Shown one piece after another: positions 23,245 to 32,318 of a DNA stretch of 64,000 nt. The notes under the pieces are model-generated. The model was given only the letters and a program-made list of their open reading frames with translations. It had not been told where the DNA came from and ran no database searches. A program made the translations under genes and the position numbers. The stretch spans positions 2,910,501 to 2,974,500 of the forward strand of contig NZ_CP046566.1 of the NCBI RefSeq assembly GCF_009740285.1. Reading direction: 5' to 3'. Position 1 is the stretch's first letter, and every line of letters begins with the position of its first letter. The DNA comes from Phnomibacter ginsenosidimutans. GTDB lineage: Bacteria > Bacteroidota > Bacteroidia > Chitinophagales > Chitinophagaceae.

Positions 23245-25377
23245 TTAATCAGCTTTGTATTGAATGATGTATGCTATTCCGGGTTGAATGGCCATTTCAT
23301 AAAGGCCATTGCCTTTTGACAATGGCACAATGTCCCGTCCTTCCGGAAGTATGCTGCTTTTCAATCTCAGCAATCCCATTCCTGCAGGAGCCTTTACCTC
23401 TACAGTAGTGTTGGTCACTTTCAATTCTATTTCACCCTGTGGTGTTGGTACTTTGCCCTGCATCCATTCGAGGCCACCAAGGTTTGGTTCTACCACATAT
23501 TTTTGATACCCGGGTGCAGTTGGTTTTACTCCGAGATAATATTTACCCAGCAGATACAACGGGCTTGCGCCCCATGCATGGCATAAACTCTTACCGAACT
23601 TCCGGCCATACATGGCGTAATGTTCTGCTCCTTGTTTGGCAGGGTTGTATTCTTCCCAGAAACTGGTTGCACCCAATTTCAACATGCCGCCCCAGTAATC
23701 TTTCATTTCGCTCAACACATAGTTTTGTTCACCCAAAGCACACAATGCTTCCAGTTCGTAGAAACGCATGTAAGGTGTAGTGATCTTCTGAATATCGTCG
23801 TTCAGTAACACAGATGTTTTCACCTGTTGTTTTTGTTCCTCGTTAAAATAATCGAAGAAGATAGAGAACATGTTTGCATAGCGTGTTACATTTTCTGTTT
23901 GCTGGCCATCCACACGACTGTGCACCAGTGCCTGCTTTGTATCGTTCCAGTAAATGCTGAATAATTTGTTTCGCATATCAGCTGCTAATGAGTTGTATTG
24001 CGCTTCGGCATCTTTATCATCAGCAATGTTTGCACACAGCGCCATTGTTTCGAGACTGCGTGCCAGCAACAACTGTTCAAAGCTTACTTCACCTTTTTTG
24101 CTAAGCCCTTCAGCCCAATCAATAAATATCCAGTCACCGGTCATCCATTCCATCAACCCCTCTTTATTTCTTCTTGCCAGAACATAATCCATCAACGCTT
24201 TCATGCGATCGTAGTTCTGTGCAATAAATTTTTTATCACCGGTGTAGAGATAGTAATCGTAAATACCAAGGAACCAGTAAAAGGTATAATCCATAATGGT
24301 GTTGATGTGCCCCGTTACCGGATCTTTACCACGCAATGCATAGGTTGTACGTTTGACTGTTTCATTATCGAAGTAGAGATAATAGTTCATGAGATAGCTT
24401 TGGTAAGCATCACCACTCCGCATCCAGCGGTCACGTTTGATACCATCTATGAAAAATTCTCTTGTATTTAATTCAAACGTATATTTCGAAACATCGTAAA
24501 TACGATTGATCTCTTCATCGTTACAGGTAAAACTGCCACGTTCTTTTACATCAGCATATTCGTACAGCATCGAAACGGAATCGAGTATTACGCCTTCATC
24601 GTATTGCACATTTACAAAACGATAAGCTTTCGAAAGTTTCATAATCTCATCTTTCTTCTCCGTGTTATTTACATCTACCCTATCCAACGTTTCGCAATGC
24701 TCTGTAGATAAGGCTTCTTCTTCTGATTCGCCATAATACACCGACAGTTTACCTTTTCCACTCAGACCATTTAATTGAATAAAACCAAAGGTTTCCTTAC
24801 CAAAATCAACCAGCATAGAATTTTCTCCTTTCACAGTTGATATGGCTTTTTGTTCTCTTACAGGCAAGGCAAATTGCGAAGGCAATTGTGTAGGTGAATT
24901 AAAATTCCAGCTTCCAGCATTGAGCCATTTAGTAGCAGAGATGTCAGATGCTTTACCTGTCTCATCAATCCATTCTTTGTCTTCGAATGTTACAAGCCAT
25001 GAAGCATCGGATACAATTGTTTTTCCTTTTACATAGATAGCAGGCACGTTGGCCTGGTTAAATACTTTAATGTTGATCTTGTGTTTACCAGCCGGTACAA
25101 CAATTTGTTTCGGACTACCTTCAAATGCTTTTCCATCGAGCTTTACATGGTATTCACCTTCTACATAAATATCAACGGTTTCAGGTGCAGGGACATCAAA
25201 CACTTTATGAAAATCCATGAGCACATAATGGCTATCTATTTTCCAGAATACAGGAAAGAATGTACCACGTTCAGTACGACGGTTTTGCATTTTATTGGCC
25301 AGTACAATTTCGAAATCGCCAGGATACCATATCCATGTTGGTGTTGAAATTGTATTTGATAAATCAGAGTTATTCAT
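23245..25377 (-). CDS. GH78-like alpha-L-rhamnosidase, no signal peptide
   Basis: About 710-residue (alpha/alpha)6 glycosidase. The N-terminal beta-domains (about 1-280; PTWIWYPGDFEI, FDVPAPETVDIYV) lead to the GH78 barrel with the acidic motif FFIDGIKRDRWMRSGDAYQS (about 308-327), corresponding to the DG-x-RDR region with catalytic and substrate-binding acids. TGDWIFIDW and LGATSFWEEYNP follow. There is no signal peptide with either the ATG at 25377 or the GTG 9 bp earlier, so it probably acts in the cytoplasm on imported rhamnosides. It fits the transporter genes just upstream. Its base composition is visibly AT-richer than the GH127 gene that follows 2 bp later, marking an edge of the AT-rich block. 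Confidence 0.88.
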   Translation of the reverse strand: MNNSDLSNTISTPTWIWYPGDFEIVLANKMQNRRTERGTFFPVFWKIDSHYVLMDFHKVFDVPAPETVDIYVEGEYHVKLDGKAFEGSPKQIVVPAGKHKINIKVFNQANVPAIYVKGKTIVSDASWLVTFEDKEWIDETGKASDISATKWLNAGSWNFNSPTQLPSQFALPVREQKAISTVKGENSMLVDFGKETFGFIQLNGLSGKGKLSVYYGESEEEALSTEHCETLDRVDVNNTEKKDEIMKLSKAYRFVNVQYDEGVILDSVSMLYEYADVKERGSFTCNDEEINRIYDVSKYTFELNTREFFIDGIKRDRWMRSGDAYQSYLMNYYLYFDNETVKRTTYALRGKDPVTGHINTIMDYTFYWFLGIYDYYLYTGDKKFIAQNYDRMKALMDYVLARRNKEGLMEWMTGDWIFIDWAEGLSKKGEVSFEQLLLARSLETMALCANIADDKDAEAQYNSLAADMRNKLFSIYWNDTKQALVHSRVDGQQTENVTRYANMFSIFFDYFNEEQKQQVKTSVLLNDDIQKITTPYMRFYELEALCALGEQNYVLSEMKDYWGGMLKLGATSFWEEYNPAKQGAEHYAMYGRKFGKSLCHAWGASPLYLLGKYYLGVKPTAPGYQKYVVEPNLGGLEWMQGKVPTPQGEIELKVTNTTVEVKAPAGMGLLRLKSSILPEGRDIVPLSKGNGLYEMAIQPGIAYIIQYKAD

Positions 25378-25424
25378 TTGCTTCACGTTAATTGCTTCGG
25401 ATATTTAGATACCGACTTCATCAT

Positions 25425-26791
25425 CTAAATATCCTCTCCATATCTTTCTTTGGAAATTTGTTGTAATGATTTGCCTTGGGTTTTGGGTGTCCAGATGGCT
25501 CCTACAATCAGTGCAAAAATGAGCAGCCCAATCATAATGTAGGCCGCGGTGGAAAATCCTTCGCCATTCTCACCATAAATATTTACAAAACCAAAACCCC
25601 ATACTGCTGCAATACTTCTCACTGCAAAAAACATAATACCCTGAGCAGCGGCCCGGTATTTTGCCGGAAAAAGTTCTGAAGCCCAAAGTGCATAAAATGC
25701 CTGGACGCTTATGCCTGCATGTATGCCCCAAAGCATGGTGAACGTCCATAGCGCAACATGATTTTTTATGCCGATGAAAATTAGAATGCACCAGGCCACT
25801 ATACCAATTGATGTACCGAAAACATACAACCAGCGTTGATTCACTTTATCAACCAACATGGCAAAACCAAAATAGGTAACGGCTATAATGACAATCCATT
25901 GTACTGCCGTAATCATGTTGGCCTCACCATTTGAAAGACCACCTGCGGTTTCATAAATATGTTGCTGAAAGAAGCCCATCACCGAAGCCACCATATTCCA
26001 GCTGATATAAATACCAGCGAGGAAAAGCATGGTTCGAATATTCACTTTGTTGGTAAACAGTGTACCAAACGATGCGAAAACGCCAGGTTGCTTTTCGTTT
26101 GATTGTGATTGCTTTGCTTCTTCCCAATCTTTCGATTCATTGAGTTTTCGTTGCAATGTCCATGCGATAAAAGCAACCACTAACAAAGATCCAAAAATGA
26201 TACGGCTGCTGAATACATTGATGGCTTCAACACTTGCATCGTTACCTATAAAAAGTGTTGCAATTTTTTGCACGTAATCAAATAAAACACCGGCCGAAGC
26301 ATCAGCGTTGCCGGGAGCAAGGAGCATGCCCAGCAATAAAATAATCATTGGGCCCACACCCCATGCAAACTGTGAAATACCCATGTTCTTTCCACGATTA
26401 CCTACTTCTGAATTTTCGGAGATATATGTCCATGATGCTGGAACACCCACGCCAACTGAAATACCTGTGATAAGAAAACCGGCCAACAGCATGGGAAAAT
26501 TAACAGTGAACATGATAATGGCAATCCCCAGCATATACACCAACATGTTGTACGTATAAATGGTTTTGCGTCCGTATTTATCAGCAAGAAACCCACCGAA
26601 AATGGCACCGATAGCTGCACCAAAGGCGTTGGCGCTAAGCGCATTCAGCCAACCGAGATGCCCTTCATTAAGTCCAAGGTAATTTTGCCAAAGCGTCAAC
26701 CCGCTTGCGCCTGCAACGATTGCCCCAGCATCCAGGTAATTAGTCAGCGATACAGCAATCGTACTTTTTAAACTTCCTTTTTATGTTCCAT
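25425..26791 (-). CDS. MFS sugar permease (frameshifted at codon 8)
   Basis: Inner-membrane major facilitator permease, about 455 residues and 12 helices, presumably importing a sugar or small glycoside by proton symport. The loop-2 signature FLADKYGRKTIYTYN is clear. Reading from the ATG at 26791, 2 bp after the symporter stop, gives MEHKKEV and then TAA. Adding one T at 26770-26772 (T3 to T4) gives MEHKKEVLKSTIAVSLTNYL and joins the long frame (DAGAIVAGASGLTLWQNYLG), restoring the first helix. Without it the frame opens only at a TTG (26699), inside helix 1. The break is probably a sequencing indel; if real, the permease is dead. Confidence 0.85.
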
Positions 26792-26793
26792 GT

Positions 26794-28383
26794 TTAGTGT
26801 CCGTTGAAGATGATGTAGAGGGTTAGTATCACAAGACCTAATAATGCAAATAGCATTTTTACCTGCTTATCTGTTTTTGGCAATGGCGCTGTTTCGATGG
26901 CGGCCGTTACTTTGTTTTTATCGAGTAAGGATATAAGAATGGCTGCAACAAATAAGATAGCGAAGATGTAAAATGAAATAAGAAAATAATGCGGCCACCA
27001 TGTGTTGGTACCCGTTGCTGCATCGGGAGGCAGAATCCACAAGTTGAGCATTCCTACCAACAAACTGAATGCAGAACCTGCCGATAAAATTACATTCACA
27101 GCAAGCTTGGTGGTGCGTTTCCAGAAAACACTCAACAAGAATGTAACTGCCAATGGCGGAGCCAAGTAGCCAAGTATGGATTGAAAAATATCGAACAAGG
27201 TTTTGCCTTGTATATTATCAAATGCTATCGCCATTAACACAGCCAGCACACAACCCGCAACAACAGTATAACGTCCTACTTTTATTTGTTGCTGCACAGT
27301 GGCCTGCGGATTCATGTTATTGACATAAATATCTTTTGTAAACACTGTGCTTAATGCATTCAAGGAGGAACCAATGGTTGCCACCAACACAGCGATCAAC
27401 ACACAAATCACCAACCCATTCAATCCTGAAGGAAAGAGATTTGTTACCATTGTCATGTAAGCCAACTTATCATCAGTTAAATCGGGGAACAATGCAAAAC
27501 ATAAAATGCCCGGCAAGATGAACATGGGCAATGCCAGTACTTTTAACCAGCCGATGAAGTTTACACCGAGCTGTCCCTGTTTTAAATTTTTTGCACCCAA
27601 CACACTTTGCACCATACTCTGATCGGTACAGAAAAATGCAACGGCCGATACAGGATAACCCAACAACAATGCATGCCATGGATAACCGGGATCGGATGCA
27701 GGATGAATTAAGTTCCAAAAGTGGCTCGGTGTTTTATCAATCAAAGCAGTAATACCACCAAGCTTTTGTAAACCGATAAACGTTAATGCCAATGATACAA
27801 TGATTAGTAAGATCATTTGGAATACATTCACTTTTGCAATGGCTTTTAAGCCGCCCATATAAGTAAACAAACCAGAGAAGGCCACGAGTACAATGGTTGA
27901 TTGCCACATCGGGATGCCTAAAATTTGGCGAACTAAAATTCCTCCGCTGAACAAACCAAGGCTCAACCAACTGATGAGAATTTTTATCAACGCATAACCT
28001 GCTAAAATATCCTGTGTGCTTTTGCCATAACGCTTGCCCATGAACTCGGGCATGGTACTTACTTTGCTGGCGATGTAACGAGGTGCAAACACCAGTGCCA
28101 GCAGCGTTAAAAACACAAACGCATACCATTCAAAATTTCCACCCACAATACCTGCGGAAAAACCAATGCTTGCGAATGCAAGTAATGATGAGGGGCCCAC
28201 ATTTGTTCCCCACATGTTGAAACCAATGTTGTACCAGTTGAGTGAATTGCTCGCCAAAAAAAGCGTTTCATCTTTTTTCTTGTTTCGGAAACTGGCGATA
28301 TAACCAATGGCCAGCAATGCAACCAGGTAAATGGCTACAATGGCAAAATCAAGCGTTGTGAGTTTATTGTAAATTTCGTTCAT
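26794..28383 (-). CDS. sodium:solute symporter (SLC5/SSS)
   Basis: Inner-membrane sodium-coupled sugar symporter, 529 residues, about 13-14 helices. The N-terminus TTLDFAIVAIYLVALLAIGY and the block FLASNSLNWYNIGFNMWGTNVGPSS (in part) are typical of SGLT-like SSS proteins of Bacteroidota. The helix with YMGGLKAIAKVNVFQM contains the SSS signature, and ATIGSSLNALSTVFTKDIY is the C-terminal core. I start at the ATG at 28383; the 11 extra codons upstream are translated repeat DNA. It lies directly before the MFS gene (2-bp gap) and after the Gfo/Idh oxidoreductase, so it is likely an importer for the rhamnose-like module. It is one of three SSS genes in the window. Confidence 0.92.
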   Translation of the reverse strand: MNEIYNKLTTLDFAIVAIYLVALLAIGYIASFRNKKKDETLFLASNSLNWYNIGFNMWGTNVGPSSLLAFASIGFSAGIVGGNFEWYAFVFLTLLALVFAPRYIASKVSTMPEFMGKRYGKSTQDILAGYALIKILISWLSLGLFSGGILVRQILGIPMWQSTIVLVAFSGLFTYMGGLKAIAKVNVFQMILLIIVSLALTFIGLQKLGGITALIDKTPSHFWNLIHPASDPGYPWHALLLGYPVSAVAFFCTDQSMVQSVLGAKNLKQGQLGVNFIGWLKVLALPMFILPGILCFALFPDLTDDKLAYMTMVTNLFPSGLNGLVICVLIAVLVATIGSSLNALSTVFTKDIYVNNMNPQATVQQQIKVGRYTVVAGCVLAVLMAIAFDNIQGKTLFDIFQSILGYLAPPLAVTFLLSVFWKRTTKLAVNVILSAGSAFSLLVGMLNLWILPPDAATGTNTWWPHYFLISFYIFAILFVAAILISLLDKNKVTAAIETAPLPKTDKQVKMLFALLGLVILTLYIIFNGH

Positions 28384-28392
28384 GACGTATTT

Positions 28393-28468
28393 GAACCACA
28401 AAGACACAGGGAACACAAAGCAACACGAAGCTTTGCGTTACTTCGTGCCTTAGTGGCTTAGTGATTCG
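28393..28468. repeat. dispersed palindromic repeat, family B, copy 2
   Basis: Left arm AACCACAAAGACACAGG and right arm CTTCGTGCCTTAGTGGC form an imperfect inverted repeat with a short internal hairpin (ACACGAAGC..). The right arm supplies the last codons and the stop of the oxidoreductase gene (C-terminal Asn-Leu-Glu-Ser-Leu-Ser-His), a pattern repeated at copy 3. Confidence 0.75.
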
Positions 28469-29580
28469 AGATTATATTGCTTTAAAATGTCTGCAATTTT
28501 CACCGGCGCACCCGTTTTCAAACTCTTATCCATTGCCTGCAGCAACGCCACGGTTCCAATTCCTTCCTGCATGTTTGGATAAGCGGTAAAACTTTGTTCA
28601 ATGGAATCAACAAAGTATTCCAGGTAATTCTGGTACTCCCCTGCATGATGACTCTGTCCTTCGAAACGGAAATAATATTTCAAGGTGCTGTCGCCCCAAT
28701 GAACAATTTTTTCTTCGCCTGTTTTATCAGTAATAGCATACCGCAGTTCATGGTAATCGGCTTGTGATGCACCTTGTGTACCACGCAACACACAGCTCAT
28801 CCCACTGTCACGCTTTGTTGGTTGCGTTGGACTGGTGTATGTTCCGCTCACCCTTGCAATACGACCATCGGTTGCTTTGAAGATGAAATGCATGGTATCT
28901 TCATTCTTTAATCCGGCGGCTTTCCCATTGGCGCCGATCATGCCATAACCCATCACCTCTTCAATGTTAGGCAGATACCAACGAATGAAATCTACAGGAT
29001 GACTTAACCCACCGTACAACCATTTAAATGAATCTTCCAATGCCCATTTCTTTTCAAGAAACCAACGATGATCCGCATTGTAATGACTTTCGATGGTGAT
29101 GAGTTCGCCGATCTCCCCTGCTTCGAAATCTTTGCGTTGACGTTTGTATGGTTCGAAGAAGCGTGAGCTTTGTCCCACAAATACTTTCTTACCTGTTTGT
29201 GCTTGCAGCTCTAGTAATTCTTTTGCACGATTTAGATCATCAATGAATGGTTTGGTACACACCACGTGTTTACCATGCAGCAATGCCTGTTTAATATGAT
29301 CGGCATGCAGATGATCGGGAGTATAAATAGCAATGATGTCGATCTCCGCATCGTTGAGCAGATCTTCGTAGCTGGTTGTATAGTTTGCAAAATCAAATTC
29401 CTTGCAACGTTGTTTGCACAACTCTTCATTACGATCACAAATGATCTTGAGATGCAGTTTTTTGCTTTGCAAAGCTGCACTCATGGTACTGCGGCCTTCA
29501 CCAACGCCTAAAATTCCAATTGTAAGCCCCCCCGTCCCTAAAGGGGTGCTATCAGCATCACTATTTTTCTCGTATTTCAT
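28450..29580 (-). CDS. Gfo/Idh/MocA-family oxidoreductase
   Basis: Cytoplasmic NAD(P)-dependent sugar dehydrogenase of 376 residues. The Rossmann fold opens with LTIGILGVGEGRS (about 19-31); the catalytic Lys is in VVCTKPF (about 113), and GGLSHPVDFIRWYLP (about 191) supplies the His-Asp of the second motif. The substrate is unknown; placement between rhamnose-linked genes suggests oxidation or epimerisation of a deoxy-sugar or an inositol-like product. Both ends are shaped by repeats. The N-terminal codons ahead of the Rossmann strand (Ser-Thr-Pro-Leu-Gly-Thr-Gly-Gly) come from a family A repeat, and the C-terminal stop comes from a family B repeat. Confidence 0.9.
   Translation of the reverse strand: MKYEKNSDADSTPLGTGGLTIGILGVGEGRSTMSAALQSKKLHLKIICDRNEELCKQRCKEFDFANYTTSYEDLLNDAEIDIIAIYTPDHLHADHIKQALLHGKHVVCTKPFIDDLNRAKELLELQAQTGKKVFVGQSSRFFEPYKRQRKDFEAGEIGELITIESHYNADHRWFLEKKWALEDSFKWLYGGLSHPVDFIRWYLPNIEEVMGYGMIGANGKAAGLKNEDTMHFIFKATDGRIARVSGTYTSPTQPTKRDSGMSCVLRGTQGASQADYHELRYAITDKTGEEKIVHWGDSTLKYYFRFEGQSHHAGEYQNYLEYFVDSIEQSFTAYPNMQEGIGTVALLQAMDKSLKTGAPVKIADILKQYNLESLSH
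29525..29555. repeat. dispersed GC-rich palindrome, family A, copy 1
   Basis: A C7 run is followed by GTCCCTAAAGGGG. The core is a short palindrome (CCCTAAAGGG-like), related in inverted orientation to copy 2 at 29626-29652 and more distantly to copy 3 at 53854-53886. It is translated as part of the oxidoreductase N-terminus. Confidence 0.7.
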
Positions 29581-29625
29581 CTATTTCAAAATAATTATTG
29601 TTAATCGTCACAAGGGTTTTTCCTT

Positions 29626-29652
29626 GCTCCCCTTTAGGGGTTGGGGGTTTGA
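29626..29652. repeat. dispersed GC-rich palindrome, family A, copy 2
   Basis: The sequence CCCCTTTAGGGG with a trailing TTGGGGG is the inverted counterpart of copy 1. The two copies bracket about 70 bp holding the start region of the oxidoreductase gene. This copy supplies the terminal residues (Ser-Gln-Thr-Pro-Asn-Pro) and stop of the beta-helix/mutarotase gene. Confidence 0.72.
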
Positions 29653-32144
29653 CTTAAAAACACCCACGTCTCTCCCGGCTTTGTTCCTTTAATTCCTTCC
29701 TGGTATTTTTTCATGATCGTATTCCAATCATTCACCCGTGGATTATTGGCTGTTGTTCTTGGGTTCAACTTATCCAGGCTTTCACCTTTCGGAATGCTAA
29801 TGATCAGCATCAATTGCCTTCCGTTTCTGAACAACAACAACTGCTGAAAATCGGCATTGCAGAAACCTTTTGAAATCTCCGGCCATTTTTCAAACTGTGT
29901 AATGTGATAGTCGAGATATTCTTGCTGCAATTTTTCATCTGCCACCAGGTTTGCTGTAAGGATGATATGCTGCCATTCTTTCGCCACTGTTTTATCTGTG
30001 CAATGTTTTTTCTTGCTGTATTCGTAAAACATGTCGTGGTACACGCTTACTTCCGCTTCCGGAAAATTGTTGGCGATACGCCCTTGCATTACGCCGATGT
30101 CCTGCACTTTATCGAAGATGACATAATGATTCTGCCAATGATAAATGGCATTGCTGTCCATATTATTCTTCGCCAACAATTCTTTTAGCTTGGGTAAATT
30201 CAACTGCATGCCTTCTTTCACTACCAGCTCAATTACCTCGTTATGTTCTTCGTTGATGACACCAACCTTCGCTGTTTTATTGGCGGTTAAATAGTGGAAG
30301 CGTTTTTCCAGTCCGGCATTTTGCTTTACACTGTCATGCACCTGCGGACCATTATTGCTCCACACATTACCGGGACCGTTGTTATTCTGTAAATATTTCT
30401 GTGAAGGCGTCCAGTTATTTTTTACAGTGAAATGTGAAGAGCCTTCATCCGTATAAATATAAAACCAGTGCGATGGCAAATGAGCAATGGGCGACTTATA
30501 AATACTGTCGATATAATTTTCTTCAATGATGGAATTCTGTTGTGCACTCAATGTATAAATACCGGCGCAATCATAATTCCATTTGCCGTAATGATGGATT
30601 TTGTTGGCAACGATTCGGTTGTCCTTCATCATATTCTGTACAGGTGACCATCCCCAACCCAAACTGATGCCGCTGTACGATACATTTTCAATTTCGTTGT
30701 GACGAATACTTGTTCTGCTCACAAAGCCGCAACCAATACCCACCGTGCCCCAATCTTCATTGGCAGCATTGGTGATGAAATTATTCTCGATGAAAATGAC
30801 ATCGCATTTCTCCCGTTCATCTTTCGGATCAAAGGGCAAATGAATTTCTCTTCCTTCATCACCGAAATTACCGGCGAGGATAGCCGTACCACCAATATCG
30901 CTGAACAGATTATTCTTCGTCATATTATCCTGCACGCCTTTTTTTAAATCAATACCCGTTGCCGCTAAATGCAGGAAAGAACAGTTTTTAATTCGTGTAC
31001 GAATGGCATAACTCAATTCCACAGCAGCCGCTTGTCGGCCAATCCATGCCTGGTTATCCAAACCCGGTTTCTCTTTTGTACCTGCAGGTTTTAACCGGTA
31101 TGCTTCTGTCATATACAAACCAACCTGGTGCGGTACATGTCCTTGCAGTGAAGGACGCAACCAACCTGTATGCTGAAAAGAAATGCCATCGATTACCAGG
31201 TTCTTCACCGGGTTATCAATCGTTCCTTCCAGACGTATTAATGTCTCGGTAAATGGAGCAACTACTTTTGCTGTTGCTAAATTTTCATTGCTGCGTGGCC
31301 AGTAATAGATTTTTTTATTGCTGACATCTAAATACCATTCACCCGGTTCGTCTAAAAACTGAATCGCATTGGTTAAGTAAAAAGCAGAGTTACCGGTTTC
31401 TTTACTGATCCACGGAGCAGGCCAGGGATGTTCGTTTTGTATGTTGCTTTCCGGTTGATGAAAAAACAACTTTGTGCTGTCGCCCATCACCTGCAGTTTT
31501 TTCACACGCAGGTTAGCGATCTCCCACCACTGATGAATAAATAATTCCAAACCTTTTGCTTTATCCAGGTTTTGAAAAGCCAATGTTGGAATCACACAAG
31601 CAGCTTCAGTTTTGTTCCAGTTCAAAATGCGCAACATAGCATCGCCGTTCGATGATTTGGCCCGTATTGCTTTCACATCATTCACCCACAGTTGACGGAA
31701 ATTGAAAACATTCCCATTCACCATCGGCACATCGGCCACCCATATTTTTGCTTGACTATTTTTCGGCAAACCATTAACAGGCGTTGTTACTTTTTTCCAA
31801 TTGCCGATCTGTACACCTCCACTTAAAACAGGCTTTTCATTTTGTGCTGCTTCAATAAACGTGGCGCTTTCACGGGTGCCGCTATCTTCCGGTCTGATAA
31901 CAATGGTTTCAAGCACCTGATAATGGCCGCCCCGCAAAATGATATGAATGTCTTCTTTGTACGATGCATCATTCATCCGGCGTAGGTCTCTTGCTTTGCG
32001 CAAGGCCATATTGAGGGTAGCAAAAGGTCTTTCAATGGAGCCATCATTGCTGTCTGCGCCATTGGGGGCTACATAAATATTTACTGCCATTGCCGAAGAC
32101 AAGGCACAGCAAAAAAACAGCAGGCTAATCAACAATCGTTTCAT
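29634..32144 (-). CDS. right-handed beta-helix glycosidase fused to L-rhamnose mutarotase domain
   Basis: Two-part exported protein of 836 residues. A signal peptide (RLLISLLFFCCALSSAMA) precedes a right-handed parallel beta-helix region (about 20-600). It opens with IYVAPNGADSNDGS and contains IILRGGHYQVLETIVIRPED and LSGGVQIGNW, like GH141 (alpha-L-fucosidase/xylanase) proteins. The C-terminal ~110 residues match the RhaM/DUF718 mutarotase fold: YLDYHITQFEKWPEIS with the catalytic-type His, then LLLFRNGRQLMLII, and the terminal W-x-x-IM...YQ..GxKPGETWVFL. RhaM interconverts alpha- and beta-L-rhamnose. The fusion suggests the enzyme releases a sugar anomer that the tail domain equilibrates. 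I start at the ATG opening the signal peptide; a longer upstream frame adds unrelated sequence. Confidence 0.82.
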   Translation of the reverse strand: MKRLLISLLFFCCALSSAMAVNIYVAPNGADSNDGSIERPFATLNMALRKARDLRRMNDASYKEDIHIILRGGHYQVLETIVIRPEDSGTRESATFIEAAQNEKPVLSGGVQIGNWKKVTTPVNGLPKNSQAKIWVADVPMVNGNVFNFRQLWVNDVKAIRAKSSNGDAMLRILNWNKTEAACVIPTLAFQNLDKAKGLELFIHQWWEIANLRVKKLQVMGDSTKLFFHQPESNIQNEHPWPAPWISKETGNSAFYLTNAIQFLDEPGEWYLDVSNKKIYYWPRSNENLATAKVVAPFTETLIRLEGTIDNPVKNLVIDGISFQHTGWLRPSLQGHVPHQVGLYMTEAYRLKPAGTKEKPGLDNQAWIGRQAAAVELSYAIRTRIKNCSFLHLAATGIDLKKGVQDNMTKNNLFSDIGGTAILAGNFGDEGREIHLPFDPKDEREKCDVIFIENNFITNAANEDWGTVGIGCGFVSRTSIRHNEIENVSYSGISLGWGWSPVQNMMKDNRIVANKIHHYGKWNYDCAGIYTLSAQQNSIIEENYIDSIYKSPIAHLPSHWFYIYTDEGSSHFTVKNNWTPSQKYLQNNNGPGNVWSNNGPQVHDSVKQNAGLEKRFHYLTANKTAKVGVINEEHNEVIELVVKEGMQLNLPKLKELLAKNNMDSNAIYHWQNHYVIFDKVQDIGVMQGRIANNFPEAEVSVYHDMFYEYSKKKHCTDKTVAKEWQHIILTANLVADEKLQQEYLDYHITQFEKWPEISKGFCNADFQQLLLFRNGRQLMLIISIPKGESLDKLNPRTTANNPRVNDWNTIMKKYQEGIKGTKPGETWVFLSQTPNP

Positions 32145-32318
32145 ACCGGGTACTGCTACAATTTGCCTTGTTAGCAGGCAAGCTGCAGCCATTAAAAGTA
32201 CCGGTATCAGCAAGCCCGGAAAATGTGACTATTTGCCAAAAAGATGGTCTATTTTACTGTTTTGCCAAGGGCTACAGTTGCGTCATACAGACCTCTGGCT
32301 ACCGCTGCCTGCACTATT

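Noticed and set aside
28384-28416. N-terminal extension of the symporter to 28416
   Set aside because: The extra 11 codons are translated repeat DNA; the ATG at 28383 begins the conserved protein.
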